Source: G965215145 sp965215145
Lineage (GTDB): Bacteria > Bacteroidota > Rhodothermia > Rhodothermales > JANQRZ01
Direction: 5' to 3'
Assembly (NCBI GenBank): GCA_965215145.1
Contig: OZ244038.1
Span: 3,596,001 to 3,660,000 of the forward strand
Length of the DNA stretch: 64,000 nt
In this document: piece by piece, positions 51,421 to 59,143 of the stretch
Position numbering within the stretch: position 1 is the stretch's first letter
How the letters are laid out: each line of letters begins with the position of its first letter
Program-made: the position numbers and the translations under genes
The notes under the pieces: generated by a model
Databases searched by the model: none
What the model was told of the DNA's origin: nothing
What the model saw: only the letters and a program-made list of their open reading frames with translations

Positions 51421-51451
51421 GAGGGCGCCTCTCGTGGGAGGAGGCGCCCTC
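51421..51451 (+). terminator. Strong orphan hairpin upstream of the kinase
   Basis: A perfect eleven-base stem (GAGGGCGCCTC with GAGGCGCCCTC, nine-base loop) is followed by a TCTCTCTGTG stretch. No plus-strand gene ends just upstream, so it may terminate a small RNA or read-through. Confidence 0.55.
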
Positions 51452-51472
51452 TCTCTGTGCCGTGGCGGGACG

Positions 51473-51481
51473 TGTACTTTG
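51473..51481 (+). promoter_or_regulatory. -7-like box upstream of the kinase gene
   Basis: TGTACTTTG lies 26 bases before the kinase ATG, similar to other boxes in the window. Confidence 0.4.
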
Positions 51482-51507
51482 CCCGATCCCCGCCAACGGC
51501 CGCCCCG

Positions 51508-53919
51508 ATGCTCGACCTCGACCCGGCCCGCTGGACCCGGATCAGCGCTGTCCTCGACGCCCTCCTCGACCTCCCCCCGGAGGAGCGCGACGCCCACCTC
51601 GCGCGGGCCTGCGGCGACGACGACGCGCTGCGCAACGAGGTCGCCCGGCTCTGGAAAGACATCGACGCGGTCCGTGAGGGCGAATCAACCGGCGCCCGAC
51701 CGGACCTCTGGCAGGGCGGCCCCCTCGGGGGTGCGCTGGGGGACCGGGTCGTCGGCGTGGGGAGCGACGGCCTGGAGGCTGGGGAGGCGGTCGGCGCATA
51801 CCGGATCGTCCGCGAGATCGGGCGCGGGGGGATGGGCGCCGTCTACCTCGCCGAGCGCGCCGACGGCGCCTACGAGCAGGCCGTCGCGCTCAAGCTCGTC
51901 AAGCGCGGGCTCGAGACCCGCGCCGTGCTGCGCCGCTTCCATCATGAACGCCGCGTGCTGGCCCGCCTCGAGCACCCCAACGTCGCCCGGCTGCTCGACG
52001 CGGGCGTGGCCGAGGACGGCCGCCCGTTCTTCGTGATGGAGCACGTCGAGGGCGAGCCGATCACCGACTACTGCGACCGCCGAGGGCTCGGGGTCGAGAG
52101 GCGGCTCGGGCTCTTCGAGCAGGTGGGTCGGGCGGTGCGCTACGCCCACCAGAACCTCGTCGTCCACCGCGACCTCAAGCCCTCGAACGTCCTCGTCGCC
52201 GAAGACGGCGAGGGCAGGCCGGTGGTGAAGCTGCTCGACTTCGGCATCGCGAAGGTGCTCCACGGCGAGGGCGATGAAGAGGAGATCACGCTGACGGAAG
52301 CCGGCGGGCGCGTGTTGACGCCGGCCTACGCCGCGCCGGAGCAGGTGGCCGGCGCGCCCGTCACGACGGCGACAGACGTGTACGCCCTCGGCGTGCTGCT
52401 CTTCGAGTTGCTCGCGGGGCGGCGGCCGGAGGCGCAGCCGGGGACCACCGTGCGGCGGCCGAGCACAGGCGTAGCGACCGAGGCGGCTGAGGTACGGGGG
52501 ACCACGGCGGACGGGCTCCGCCGCCGCCTCCGGGGCGACCTCGACGTGATCTGCCGGAAGGCGCTGCGCGAGGAGCTGGCCGAGCGCTACGCCTCGGTGG
52601 ATGAGCTGCTCGACGACGTGCGGCGCCACCGGGAGGGGCTGCCGGTGACGGCGCGGCCGGCCTCGGCGGGGTACCGGGTGCGGAAGTTCGTCGCGCGGCA
52701 CCGGCTGGGGGTCGGGGCGACGGCGGCCGTCCTGCTGGCGCTCGTGGGCGGGCTGGGCGCGGCGCTGTGGCAAGCCCGCCTGGCGGCCGGCGAGCGGGAC
52801 ACCGCTCGCCGCGAGGCCGCGACGGCCGAGCAGGTCAAGGACTACCTCGTGGACGTGTTTGCGGCGTCGGACCCGTGGGAGAACCCGGCGGACGTACAGG
52901 GCACCGAGATGACGGCGCGGGAGCTGCTCGCGCGGGGCGTGGCGCAGGTCGAGGCGCTGGAGGAGGAGCCGGCCGTGCAGGCCGAGCTGATGGAGGTGCT
53001 CGCCCTGACGTACCGCCGGCTGGGACTCTACGACAAGGCCGAGCCGCTGCTGGAGCGGGCGCTCGCCGTCCGCCGGGCGTTGTGGGGGCCGGAGCACGCG
53101 GACGTGGCCCAGAGCCAGGAGGCCCTGGCGGAGTTCCGCCGAGACGAGGGGACCTTCGGGGAGGCCGAAGCCCTCCACCGCGCCGCCCTGGCGACGCGGC
53201 GCCGGCTCCTCGGTGAGGACGACCCCGCCACCGCACGTAGCCTGAGCGGGCTGGCCTCGACGCTCTACGACGGGGGCAGCTACGATGAGGCCGAGGAGCT
53301 CTTCCGCGCGGCGCTCGCCCTCGACCGCCGCGTCCTCGGAGACGCCCACCCCGAGGTCGCGGCCAAGCTGAACAACCTGGCTCTCCTCCTCCACGGGAAG
53401 GGGGACCGGGCCGAGGCCGAGGCCCTCTTCCGCGAGGCGCTGGCCGTGCATCGCCAGGCGCTGGGCGACGAGCATCCCCACGTGGCCCAGAGCCTCACGA
53501 ACGTCGCCGTGCCGCTCCAGATGCGGGGCGCCTACGCCGAGGCCGAGGCCCTCCACCGCGAGGCGCTCGGCCTGCGGACCCGGCTGCTCGGTGCCGACCA
53601 CCCCGTCACCGCCGAGAGCGGGTACTGGTACGGGATGCTGCTCATAGAGACCAGCCGCCCGGGCGAGGCCGAGCCGCTCCTCCGCCGCTCCCTCGGCGCC
53701 TACGAGACGGCCCTGGGGGCGGATCAGTGGCGGACGCTGCGGACGCGCGTCGCCCTCGGCCAGGCCCTCGCCGCTCTGGGCCAGGACGAGGAGGCCGAAA
53801 CGCATCTACGAGAGGTCGTGGCGGCCTTCGAGCGCGGCGCCCAGGGGCGGCCCCAAGACGAGGAGGCCGCCCGCGATGCGCTCGCGGCCCTCGGCACCTC
53901 CCGACGCCGGGAGCGGTAG
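51508..53919 (+). CDS. Membrane Ser/Thr protein kinase with TPR sensor
   Basis: An 803-residue Pkn-type kinase. A short regulatory N-terminus (1-95) is followed by the kinase domain (about 97-395) with the glycine loop IGRGGMGAVY, Lys in ALKLVK, catalytic HRDLKPSN and DFGIAK. A single membrane helix lies at about 410-432, and TPR repeats (about 490-780, kinesin-light-chain-like AEALHREAL and AEALFREAL units) form the extracytoplasmic part. Phosphorylation targets are unknown. It is convergent with an ECF sigma gene, a pairing common for this kinase type and suggesting a signalling unit. The ATG at 51508 follows a -7-like box. Confidence 0.92.
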   Translation: MLDLDPARWTRISAVLDALLDLPPEERDAHLARACGDDDALRNEVARLWKDIDAVREGESTGARPDLWQGGPLGGALGDRVVGVGSDGLEAGEAVGAYRIVREIGRGGMGAVYLAERADGAYEQAVALKLVKRGLETRAVLRRFHHERRVLARLEHPNVARLLDAGVAEDGRPFFVMEHVEGEPITDYCDRRGLGVERRLGLFEQVGRAVRYAHQNLVVHRDLKPSNVLVAEDGEGRPVVKLLDFGIAKVLHGEGDEEEITLTEAGGRVLTPAYAAPEQVAGAPVTTATDVYALGVLLFELLAGRRPEAQPGTTVRRPSTGVATEAAEVRGTTADGLRRRLRGDLDVICRKALREELAERYASVDELLDDVRRHREGLPVTARPASAGYRVRKFVARHRLGVGATAAVLLALVGGLGAALWQARLAAGERDTARREAATAEQVKDYLVDVFAASDPWENPADVQGTEMTARELLARGVAQVEALEEEPAVQAELMEVLALTYRRLGLYDKAEPLLERALAVRRALWGPEHADVAQSQEALAEFRRDEGTFGEAEALHRAALATRRRLLGEDDPATARSLSGLASTLYDGGSYDEAEELFRAALALDRRVLGDAHPEVAAKLNNLALLLHGKGDRAEAEALFREALAVHRQALGDEHPHVAQSLTNVAVPLQMRGAYAEAEALHREALGLRTRLLGADHPVTAESGYWYGMLLIETSRPGEAEPLLRRSLGAYETALGADQWRTLRTRVALGQALAALGQDEEAETHLREVVAAFERGAQGRPQDEEAARDALAALGTSRRRER

Positions 53920-53934
53920 AGGAAGCTCGGCCGG

Positions 53935-53961
53935 TAGGGGCGACTCGGCGAGCCGCCCCTA
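53935..53961. repeat. TAGGGGCG-family palindrome between kinase and sigma genes
   Basis: TAGGGGCG pairs with CGCCCCTA around CTCG/CGAG arms. It overlaps the stop codon of the minus-strand sigma factor gene and may act as a bidirectional terminator. Confidence 0.75.
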
Positions 53962-54522
53962 GGCATTGAGGCGCGACCGGAGCAGCGCCTTCGCCTTGAG
54001 CACCGTTCGGTAGACCGTCTGCCGGCTCACCCCCCGCACCTCGGCCACCTCGGCGTAGCTCAGCCCCGCGAAGAAGTGCATCTCGACCGTCTGCACCAGC
54101 GGCGCGTCGAGCGCGGCGAGGTCCGTCAGCACCTCGTCGAGCGTGAGGATCTCCAGCGCCTCCGCCTCGACGGCCGGGATCGCGCCCTCGTCCAGCGTCA
54201 CGCGCTGCGCCTCGCCGCCGCGCTTCTGCCGGCCCGCGCGCCGCGCGTAGTCCACGATCACGCAGCGGAGGGCCTTCGCCGTCAGCGCCATCAGGTGCTC
54301 CCGGTCCCGCACCCCCTCGCCGACCCGGCCGGCGAGCTTGAGGTAGACCTCGTGGACGAGCGCGGTGGTGTTGAGCGTGTGCGGCGCGCGGTGCTTCTGG
54401 CGCTGCTGGTGGGCCAGGGCGTGGAGGTCGTCGTAAAGGAGGGCGAAGAGGCGGTCGCGCGCGGCCTCGTCGCCGCCGTCCCAGCGGTGGAGCAGCTCGG
54501 TGATCGGGGGCTCAGAGTCCAT
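53959..54522 (-). CDS. ECF sigma factor of the kinase-linked (TIGR02999-like) type
   Basis: A 187-residue RNA polymerase sigma factor. Region 2 occupies about 15-90 (LLYDDLHALAHQQRQKH, and LVHEVYLKLAG in the -10 reading part); region 4 is about 125-185 with the helix-turn-helix SYAEVAEVRGVSRQTVYRTV. This ECF subfamily usually lacks an anti-sigma gene and is found with Ser/Thr kinases, matching the neighbouring kinase. Kinase control of the sigma factor by phosphorylation is an inference. The start at 54522 is the first ATG ahead of region 2. Confidence 0.9.
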   Translation of the reverse strand: MDSEPPITELLHRWDGGDEAARDRLFALLYDDLHALAHQQRQKHRAPHTLNTTALVHEVYLKLAGRVGEGVRDREHLMALTAKALRCVIVDYARRAGRQKRGGEAQRVTLDEGAIPAVEAEALEILTLDEVLTDLAALDAPLVQTVEMHFFAGLSYAEVAEVRGVSRQTVYRTVLKAKALLRSRLNA

Positions 54523-54618
54523 GCCGGGGAGGAGCAGGCGCCGCGTGGGAGGATGCTGACGGCGTCGAAGATAGCCCCTCTCGGCCAGCCATCGGGAGGA
54601 TCAGTTGTTCAAAAGCCT

Positions 54619-54749
54619 ACCCCCCGCTTCCGGTGCCATCGCTTCGGCTTCGCCTCCGCTCAGGGCGCCAGAAGCTGTCCCCCTTCTGAAGGGGGACAGT
54701 TTCAGGAGTGCCTGAGGGCGTAGCCCGATGCGCTGCTGAAACGGGGGGT
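54619..54749. repeat. Cloverleaf repeat element, copy 1
   Basis: An outer stem (ACCCCCCG at 54619-54626 with CGGGGGGT at 54742-54749) encloses three hairpins: a variable arm (54627-54637 with 54664-54674), a constant arm CTGTCCCCCTT at 54675-54685 (loop CTG), and a second variable arm TTTCAG/CTGAAA (54700-54705, 54736-54741). It fills the 340-base spacer between the sigma factor and the FG-GAP gene, in which I see no gene. Confidence 0.75.
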
Positions 54750-54862
54750 CCGAAAAACTTTCGTGCCGGTGTTTACGGGTGCGCCGAAATGACGTGGTGC
54801 AGGGTGAGGGGCCATCCGACGGCCCCTGACTCGCATTCCCTCTATCCCTACGAGGCAACACC

Positions 54863-57292
54863 ATGCAGCACCCATTCAGACAGCACTCATTCCGCAGGAT
54901 GTTCCACCCCGGCCTGCTCCTCGCGGCCCTCACCCTGCTGGCCCTCGCGCCCACTGTGGCGGCCCAGGATCTGATCCACGAACTCGCTTCGCCCAACGAA
55001 GAGGAGTTCGGCCGTTTCGGCTCCGTGGCGGAGGTACCTGACGCCGATGGCGACGGCCGCGGCGACCTCCTCGTCGGGGCGTACAACGAGACCCCCGGCT
55101 TGAGTCCCAGCAGCGCCGGGCGGGCTTACCTCTTCAGCGGGGCCACCGGGGCGCTCCTCTTCGAGCTCGCCTCGCCCAACCCAGAGGCGGGCGGCCGCTT
55201 CGGCGGCTCCGTGGCGGGGGTCCCGGATGTGGACGGCGACGGCCGCGCCGACCTCCTCGTCGGGGCGTACCACGAAGACCCCGGCACGAGTCCCAGTAAT
55301 GCCGGCCGGGCGTACCTCTTCTCCGGCACCGGCATCCCTACGCAGACGCAGCTCATCGGCGCCCCTGAGAAGGGCGACGCCTTCGGTGCGGCCCTCGCCA
55401 CCGGCGACTTCAACGGCGACGGACGCGACGACCTCGCCGTCGGCTCCCCCGGTGAGGACCTCGGCTCGATTCAGGACGCGGGCGTCGTGAACGTGATCTA
55501 CGGCACGCCAGGCTCGGCCGCCTCGGGCGGCGGGCTCACCGCCGCCGGCAACCAGGACTGGAACCAGGGCAGCCCCGGCGTCATCGGCGCGAGCGAGGCC
55601 GGAGACCAGTTCGGCGCCGCCCTCGCCGCGGGTGACTTCGACTGCGACGGCTTCGACGACCTCGCCGTCGGCATACCCGGCGAGACGTTCGGGACCGGCG
55701 GGACGGCCGTCACCGATGCCGGCTCCATGAACGTGATCTACGGCTCCGCCAGCGGGCTCGACGGCGCGGGCAGCCAGCGCTGGAACCAGGACAGCCCCGG
55801 CGTCGGTGCCGATCCGCAGACCGGCGACGGCTTCGGCTCCGCCCTCGCCTCCGGCGACTTCAACGCCGACGGCTGCGACGACCTCGCCGTCGGCGTCCCC
55901 GGGGAGGACCTCGGCGGTAACACGATCCTCGACGCCGGGTTCGCCATGGTCTTCTACGGCCGCACCACCGGCCTCACCTCGACCGGCATCGACTACCTCT
56001 CGCAGGAGTCCACCCAGCCCGACACCCCCGAGGCGGGGGACCGGGTCGGCTTCGCCCTCGCGGCGGGCGACTTCGACGGTGACGGCATCGACGACCTCGC
56101 CGTCGGCGCGCCCGGTGAAGACGTAGGGTCGATCACAGACGCCGGCGCCGCGACCGTCTTCTACGGGACCACCGCCACCGGCCTCCGCCCCTCCACCTAC
56201 CAGCTCTGGACCGAGGGCCCCCTGCTCGGGGACACCGGGGAGAACGACCAGTTCGGCTACGCCCTCACCGCCGGCGACTTCGACGGGGATGGCTTCGACG
56301 ACCTCGCCGTCGGAATGCCCTTCGAGGACAACGGCTCCACCCGCATCAACGTCGGCTCCGTCAAGGCGATCTATGGCTCCGCCAGCGGCCTCACCGCCGT
56401 CGGCAACCAGCAGTGGTTCCAGGACACCCCCGGCATCGCCGGCGGGGGTGAGAGCTTCGACCAGTTCGGCTTCTCTGTGGCCGCGGGCGACTTCGACGGC
56501 GACGGGGAGTCCGACCTCGCCATCGGCGTCTTCGGCGAGGACAACGGCGCCACCCCGAACACCGGTGCCGCCAACGGCCTCTTCGGCACGCCCGGCGGGC
56601 TCGCCACCCCGCGCAACAAGCAGGGCTACCAGAGCACCAACGGCATCCGCGACGTCTCCGAGCAGGGCGACGGCTTCGGCTTCGCCGTGGCAACGGGCGA
56701 CTTCAACGGCGACGGCCGCGACGACGTCGCCATCGGCGCCCCAGGTGAGGGCATCAACGGGGCCGACGAGGCCGGCGCGGTCAACGTGCTTTACGGCAGC
56801 GGTGGCGCGGGCTTCACGCTGGCCGGCGACGACTTCTGGCACCAGGGCAGCGCCGGTCGCTCCGCGCCGGACGCCGGGACCACCGCGACGACGTGGGTCG
56901 CCGACGGCGCCCCCGAGCCCGGCGCTCCCTACGCCGCCGGGGCTCTCGCCACCGAGGATGACGGGACGACGGACCCACCCGCGGCTTCGAGCACGGCTAG
57001 CCTGCCGGCGACGACGGCGCTCGGGGATGCCTTCCCGAACCCGCTGACCGACCGCGCCACCGTCGGCTTCGACGTGGCCGAGGCCACCGAGGTCCGGCTC
57101 GCCGTCTACGACGTGCTCGGCCGCACCGTCGCCGTGCTCGCCGAGGGCACCGTCGAGGCCGGTCGTCACGAGGCCGTCTTCGACGCGGCGAACCTCCCGT
57201 CGGGGACGTACCTCGTCCGGCTGGAGGTCGCAGATCCCGGCACCGGGGCGGGCAGCACGGTCGAGACCCAGCGCATCACACTCGTGCGCTAG
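54863..57292 (+). CDS. FG-GAP repeat secreted protein with type IX sorting domain
   Basis: An 809-residue exported protein. After a signal peptide (about 1-34), eight or nine integrin-like FG-GAP repeats (about 36-660) appear as D-x-D-G-D-G-x-x-D-L-x-V-G calcium-binding loops, predicting a beta-propeller. The C-terminus (about 720-809) is the sorting domain, with DAFPNPLTDRATVGFDVA and a terminal ITLVR. It is probably a cell-surface or released adhesion/binding protein. It is transcribed away from the sigma factor across a cloverleaf repeat, and a strong hairpin follows its stop. Confidence 0.92.
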   Translation: MQHPFRQHSFRRMFHPGLLLAALTLLALAPTVAAQDLIHELASPNEEEFGRFGSVAEVPDADGDGRGDLLVGAYNETPGLSPSSAGRAYLFSGATGALLFELASPNPEAGGRFGGSVAGVPDVDGDGRADLLVGAYHEDPGTSPSNAGRAYLFSGTGIPTQTQLIGAPEKGDAFGAALATGDFNGDGRDDLAVGSPGEDLGSIQDAGVVNVIYGTPGSAASGGGLTAAGNQDWNQGSPGVIGASEAGDQFGAALAAGDFDCDGFDDLAVGIPGETFGTGGTAVTDAGSMNVIYGSASGLDGAGSQRWNQDSPGVGADPQTGDGFGSALASGDFNADGCDDLAVGVPGEDLGGNTILDAGFAMVFYGRTTGLTSTGIDYLSQESTQPDTPEAGDRVGFALAAGDFDGDGIDDLAVGAPGEDVGSITDAGAATVFYGTTATGLRPSTYQLWTEGPLLGDTGENDQFGYALTAGDFDGDGFDDLAVGMPFEDNGSTRINVGSVKAIYGSASGLTAVGNQQWFQDTPGIAGGGESFDQFGFSVAAGDFDGDGESDLAIGVFGEDNGATPNTGAANGLFGTPGGLATPRNKQGYQSTNGIRDVSEQGDGFGFAVATGDFNGDGRDDVAIGAPGEGINGADEAGAVNVLYGSGGAGFTLAGDDFWHQGSAGRSAPDAGTTATTWVADGAPEPGAPYAAGALATEDDGTTDPPAASSTASLPATTALGDAFPNPLTDRATVGFDVAEATEVRLAVYDVLGRTVAVLAEGTVEAGRHEAVFDAANLPSGTYLVRLEVADPGTGAGSTVETQRITLVR

Positions 57293-57332
57293 GAGCGCAC
57301 ACCGGGTAGCGCACGGCTCACCGAATGCGCTG

Positions 57333-57377
57333 AACGCGAGCGGGGCCGCCTGTGGTGGGGCGGCCCCGCTCCGCGTT
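57333..57377. terminator. Bidirectional terminator between the FG-GAP and nhaC genes
   Basis: A 13-base stem (GAGCGGGGCCGCC) with an eight-base loop, extended by AACGC/GCGTT and followed by TTTG, lies between the two convergent genes. Confidence 0.75.
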
Positions 57378-57388
57378 TGCCCTCCCCG

Positions 57389-58813
57389 CTAGAGCGCCGC
57401 GCCGACGAGGGCGAATCCGATGGCGGCTACCCCGCCGGCGAGCAGGGCGTAGGGGAGCTGCGTGCGGACGTGGGCGATGTGGTCCGTCGCCGCGGCGAGG
57501 CTCGACACAACGGTCGTGTCGGAGATCGGCGAGGCGTGGTCGCCGAAGATGCCGCCGGAGAGGGCGGCGGCGAGGAACGGCGCGGCCGGCAGCCCGAGCG
57601 CCGCCGCCGCCGGCACCGCCAGCGGGATCATGATGGCGAACGTCCCCCAACTCGTCCCCGTCGCAAAGGCGATGAAGGCGCCCGTGGCGAAGACCAGCGG
57701 GAGCAGCCCCGCCGGCGGCACCGTCCCTGCCGCGAGCTGCGCGACGTAGAGCCCCGCGCCCATCTCGCGCGCCACCCCACCGAGTGCCAGCGCGAGCAGC
57801 AACACGAGGGCGATCCCGAGCATCCCCCCGCCGCCGCGCAGCCCCGTCTTCGTGAGCTCATCCACCGAGAGCGCCCGCTGTACCAGCAGCAGCCCCCACA
57901 CCACGACCAGCCCCGTCAGCACCGCCCACAGCACGCTCGTCGAGCCCGAGCCCGCGCGGAGGTCGCCGCCCCCGGTGATCCAGAGGGCGAGCGGCATCAT
58001 CCCCACCATCGCCCCGAGCGGGAGCAGCATGTTGAGCGGGCGGGGCGGGATGTTCGTCGTCGGCTCCGGGACGAGGGCGCCCTCGTCCACGGCCGGCGTC
58101 GCCCCCTCATCGTGGAGGACGCCCGCCTCGGCGCGGCGCTCGGCGCGGGCCATCGGCCCGAGGCGCCATCCGGTGACGGCCACGAACCCGGCCAGCGCCA
58201 CGGCCGCCAGCGCGTACAGGTTCAGCGGGATCGAGGCGACGAACACGCCGAGGGGGTCGTCCACGCCCTGCTCGCCGAGGAGCGCGAGCACGTAGGCGCC
58301 CCAGGCGTTCAGGGGGATCAGCACGCAGACGGCCGCGCTCGTGGCGTCGATGAGGTAGGCCAGCATCTCGCGGCTCCGCCGGTGCCGGTCGAACAGGGGC
58401 CGCGCCACGGCGCCGGCGACGAGGACGGTGATGTTCGACTCGATAAAGATCACGACGCCGGTGAGGAACGCGAGCACCCGCGCCGAGCGCGGCCCCGTCA
58501 CCAGCCTTTTTCTTTCGATCCAGTCCACGAACCCCCGCACCCCGCCCCCGGCCTCGACGGTGGCGATGAGCGCGCCGATGGCAAACGTAAAGAGGAGCAC
58601 CCGCGCGTTGCCCGCGTCGCCGAGCACGGCCACGCTCGCGGCGACGGCGTCGGCGAGGCCGGCCAGGGGGTTCCAACCGTTGATGACCGTCCACCCGAGC
58701 CAGACGCCGGCGGCGAGCGAGAGGTAGACCTGCCGCGTCGCCAGCGCCAGCACGATGGCGAGCAGCGGCGGCAGCAGCGAGACGAACGACGGCTCGAAGA
58801 CGACGTCGGGCAC
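57389..58813 (-). CDS. NhaC-family Na+/H+ antiporter
   Basis: A 474-residue polytopic inner-membrane protein, about eleven or twelve helices, of the NhaC/Na+-H+ antiporter family (PF03553). The C-terminal GGIFGDHASPISDTTVVSS segment (about 420-438) and VIFIESNITVLVAG (about 118-131) are hallmarks. A cytoplasmic loop near 225-255 is acidic. It would extrude sodium, as expected in a marine or halophilic bacterium. The GC-rich minus-strand frame is open throughout and the ATG at 58813 starts the first helix. Confidence 0.88.
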   Translation of the reverse strand: MPDVVFEPSFVSLLPPLLAIVLALATRQVYLSLAAGVWLGWTVINGWNPLAGLADAVAASVAVLGDAGNARVLLFTFAIGALIATVEAGGGVRGFVDWIERKRLVTGPRSARVLAFLTGVVIFIESNITVLVAGAVARPLFDRHRRSREMLAYLIDATSAAVCVLIPLNAWGAYVLALLGEQGVDDPLGVFVASIPLNLYALAAVALAGFVAVTGWRLGPMARAERRAEAGVLHDEGATPAVDEGALVPEPTTNIPPRPLNMLLPLGAMVGMMPLALWITGGGDLRAGSGSTSVLWAVLTGLVVVWGLLLVQRALSVDELTKTGLRGGGGMLGIALVLLLALALGGVAREMGAGLYVAQLAAGTVPPAGLLPLVFATGAFIAFATGTSWGTFAIMIPLAVPAAAALGLPAAPFLAAALSGGIFGDHASPISDTTVVSSLAAATDHIAHVRTQLPYALLAGGVAAIGFALVGAAL

Positions 58814-58820
58814 GGGGGTC

Positions 58821-58835
58821 TATTGCGTAGTGCGT
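58821..58835 (+). repeat. Seven-base array fragment upstream of nhaC
   Basis: ATTGCGT then AGTGCGT match the units in the tamA-tamB and mlaF-mlaD spacers, directly before the minus-strand start of nhaC. Confidence 0.45.
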
Positions 58836-58905
58836 AGGGGTGCTCGATCCGAGCGTCGCGCTTCGGTCGGCCTCGCGGGCGGAGGATACGGCGAGGGGGC
58901 GGGAC

Positions 58906-59033
58906 GGACCCCCTGTTCGGGTCGCGCCTGAGCGCAGCGATGCGCGACCCGAACTGTCCCCCTTCTGAAGGGGGACAGCCGCGCGCTGCCAATAGCGAGC
59001 AGAGCGAGCGACTGCAAGCGCGGCGGGGGGTCC
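58906..59033. repeat. Cloverleaf repeat element, copy 2
   Basis: The same plan as at 54619: outer stem GGACCCCC (58906-58913) with GGGGGTCC (59026-59033), variable arm GTTCGGGTCGCGC (58915-58927 with 58942-58954), the same constant arm CTGTCCCCCTT (58954-58964, loop CTG), and a variable arm CCGCGC/GCGCGG (58979-58984, 59018-59023). No gene is seen in the surrounding 330-base spacer. Confidence 0.8.
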
Positions 59034-59143
59034 CGTGCAACGGCGCCGCGACGCCCGCGTTACCGCTTCATCATCCCGGCCGCCCGCCGAAACTCCGCGT
59101 GGCACCCCGCGTGCCGCCGTCTTCCGCCACCGACTTCCTCTGC

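Noticed and set aside
54675..54699. Constant hairpin as an ordinary rho-independent terminator
   Set aside because: It lacks a T-tract on either strand, recurs with the same sequence at 58954, and is embedded in a larger conserved fold.
58940..59143. N-terminal extension of the 5'-nucleotidase from the upstream open frame
   Set aside because: The extra residues are translated from the cloverleaf repeat. The ATG at 59144 gives the normal start before the catalytic motif.
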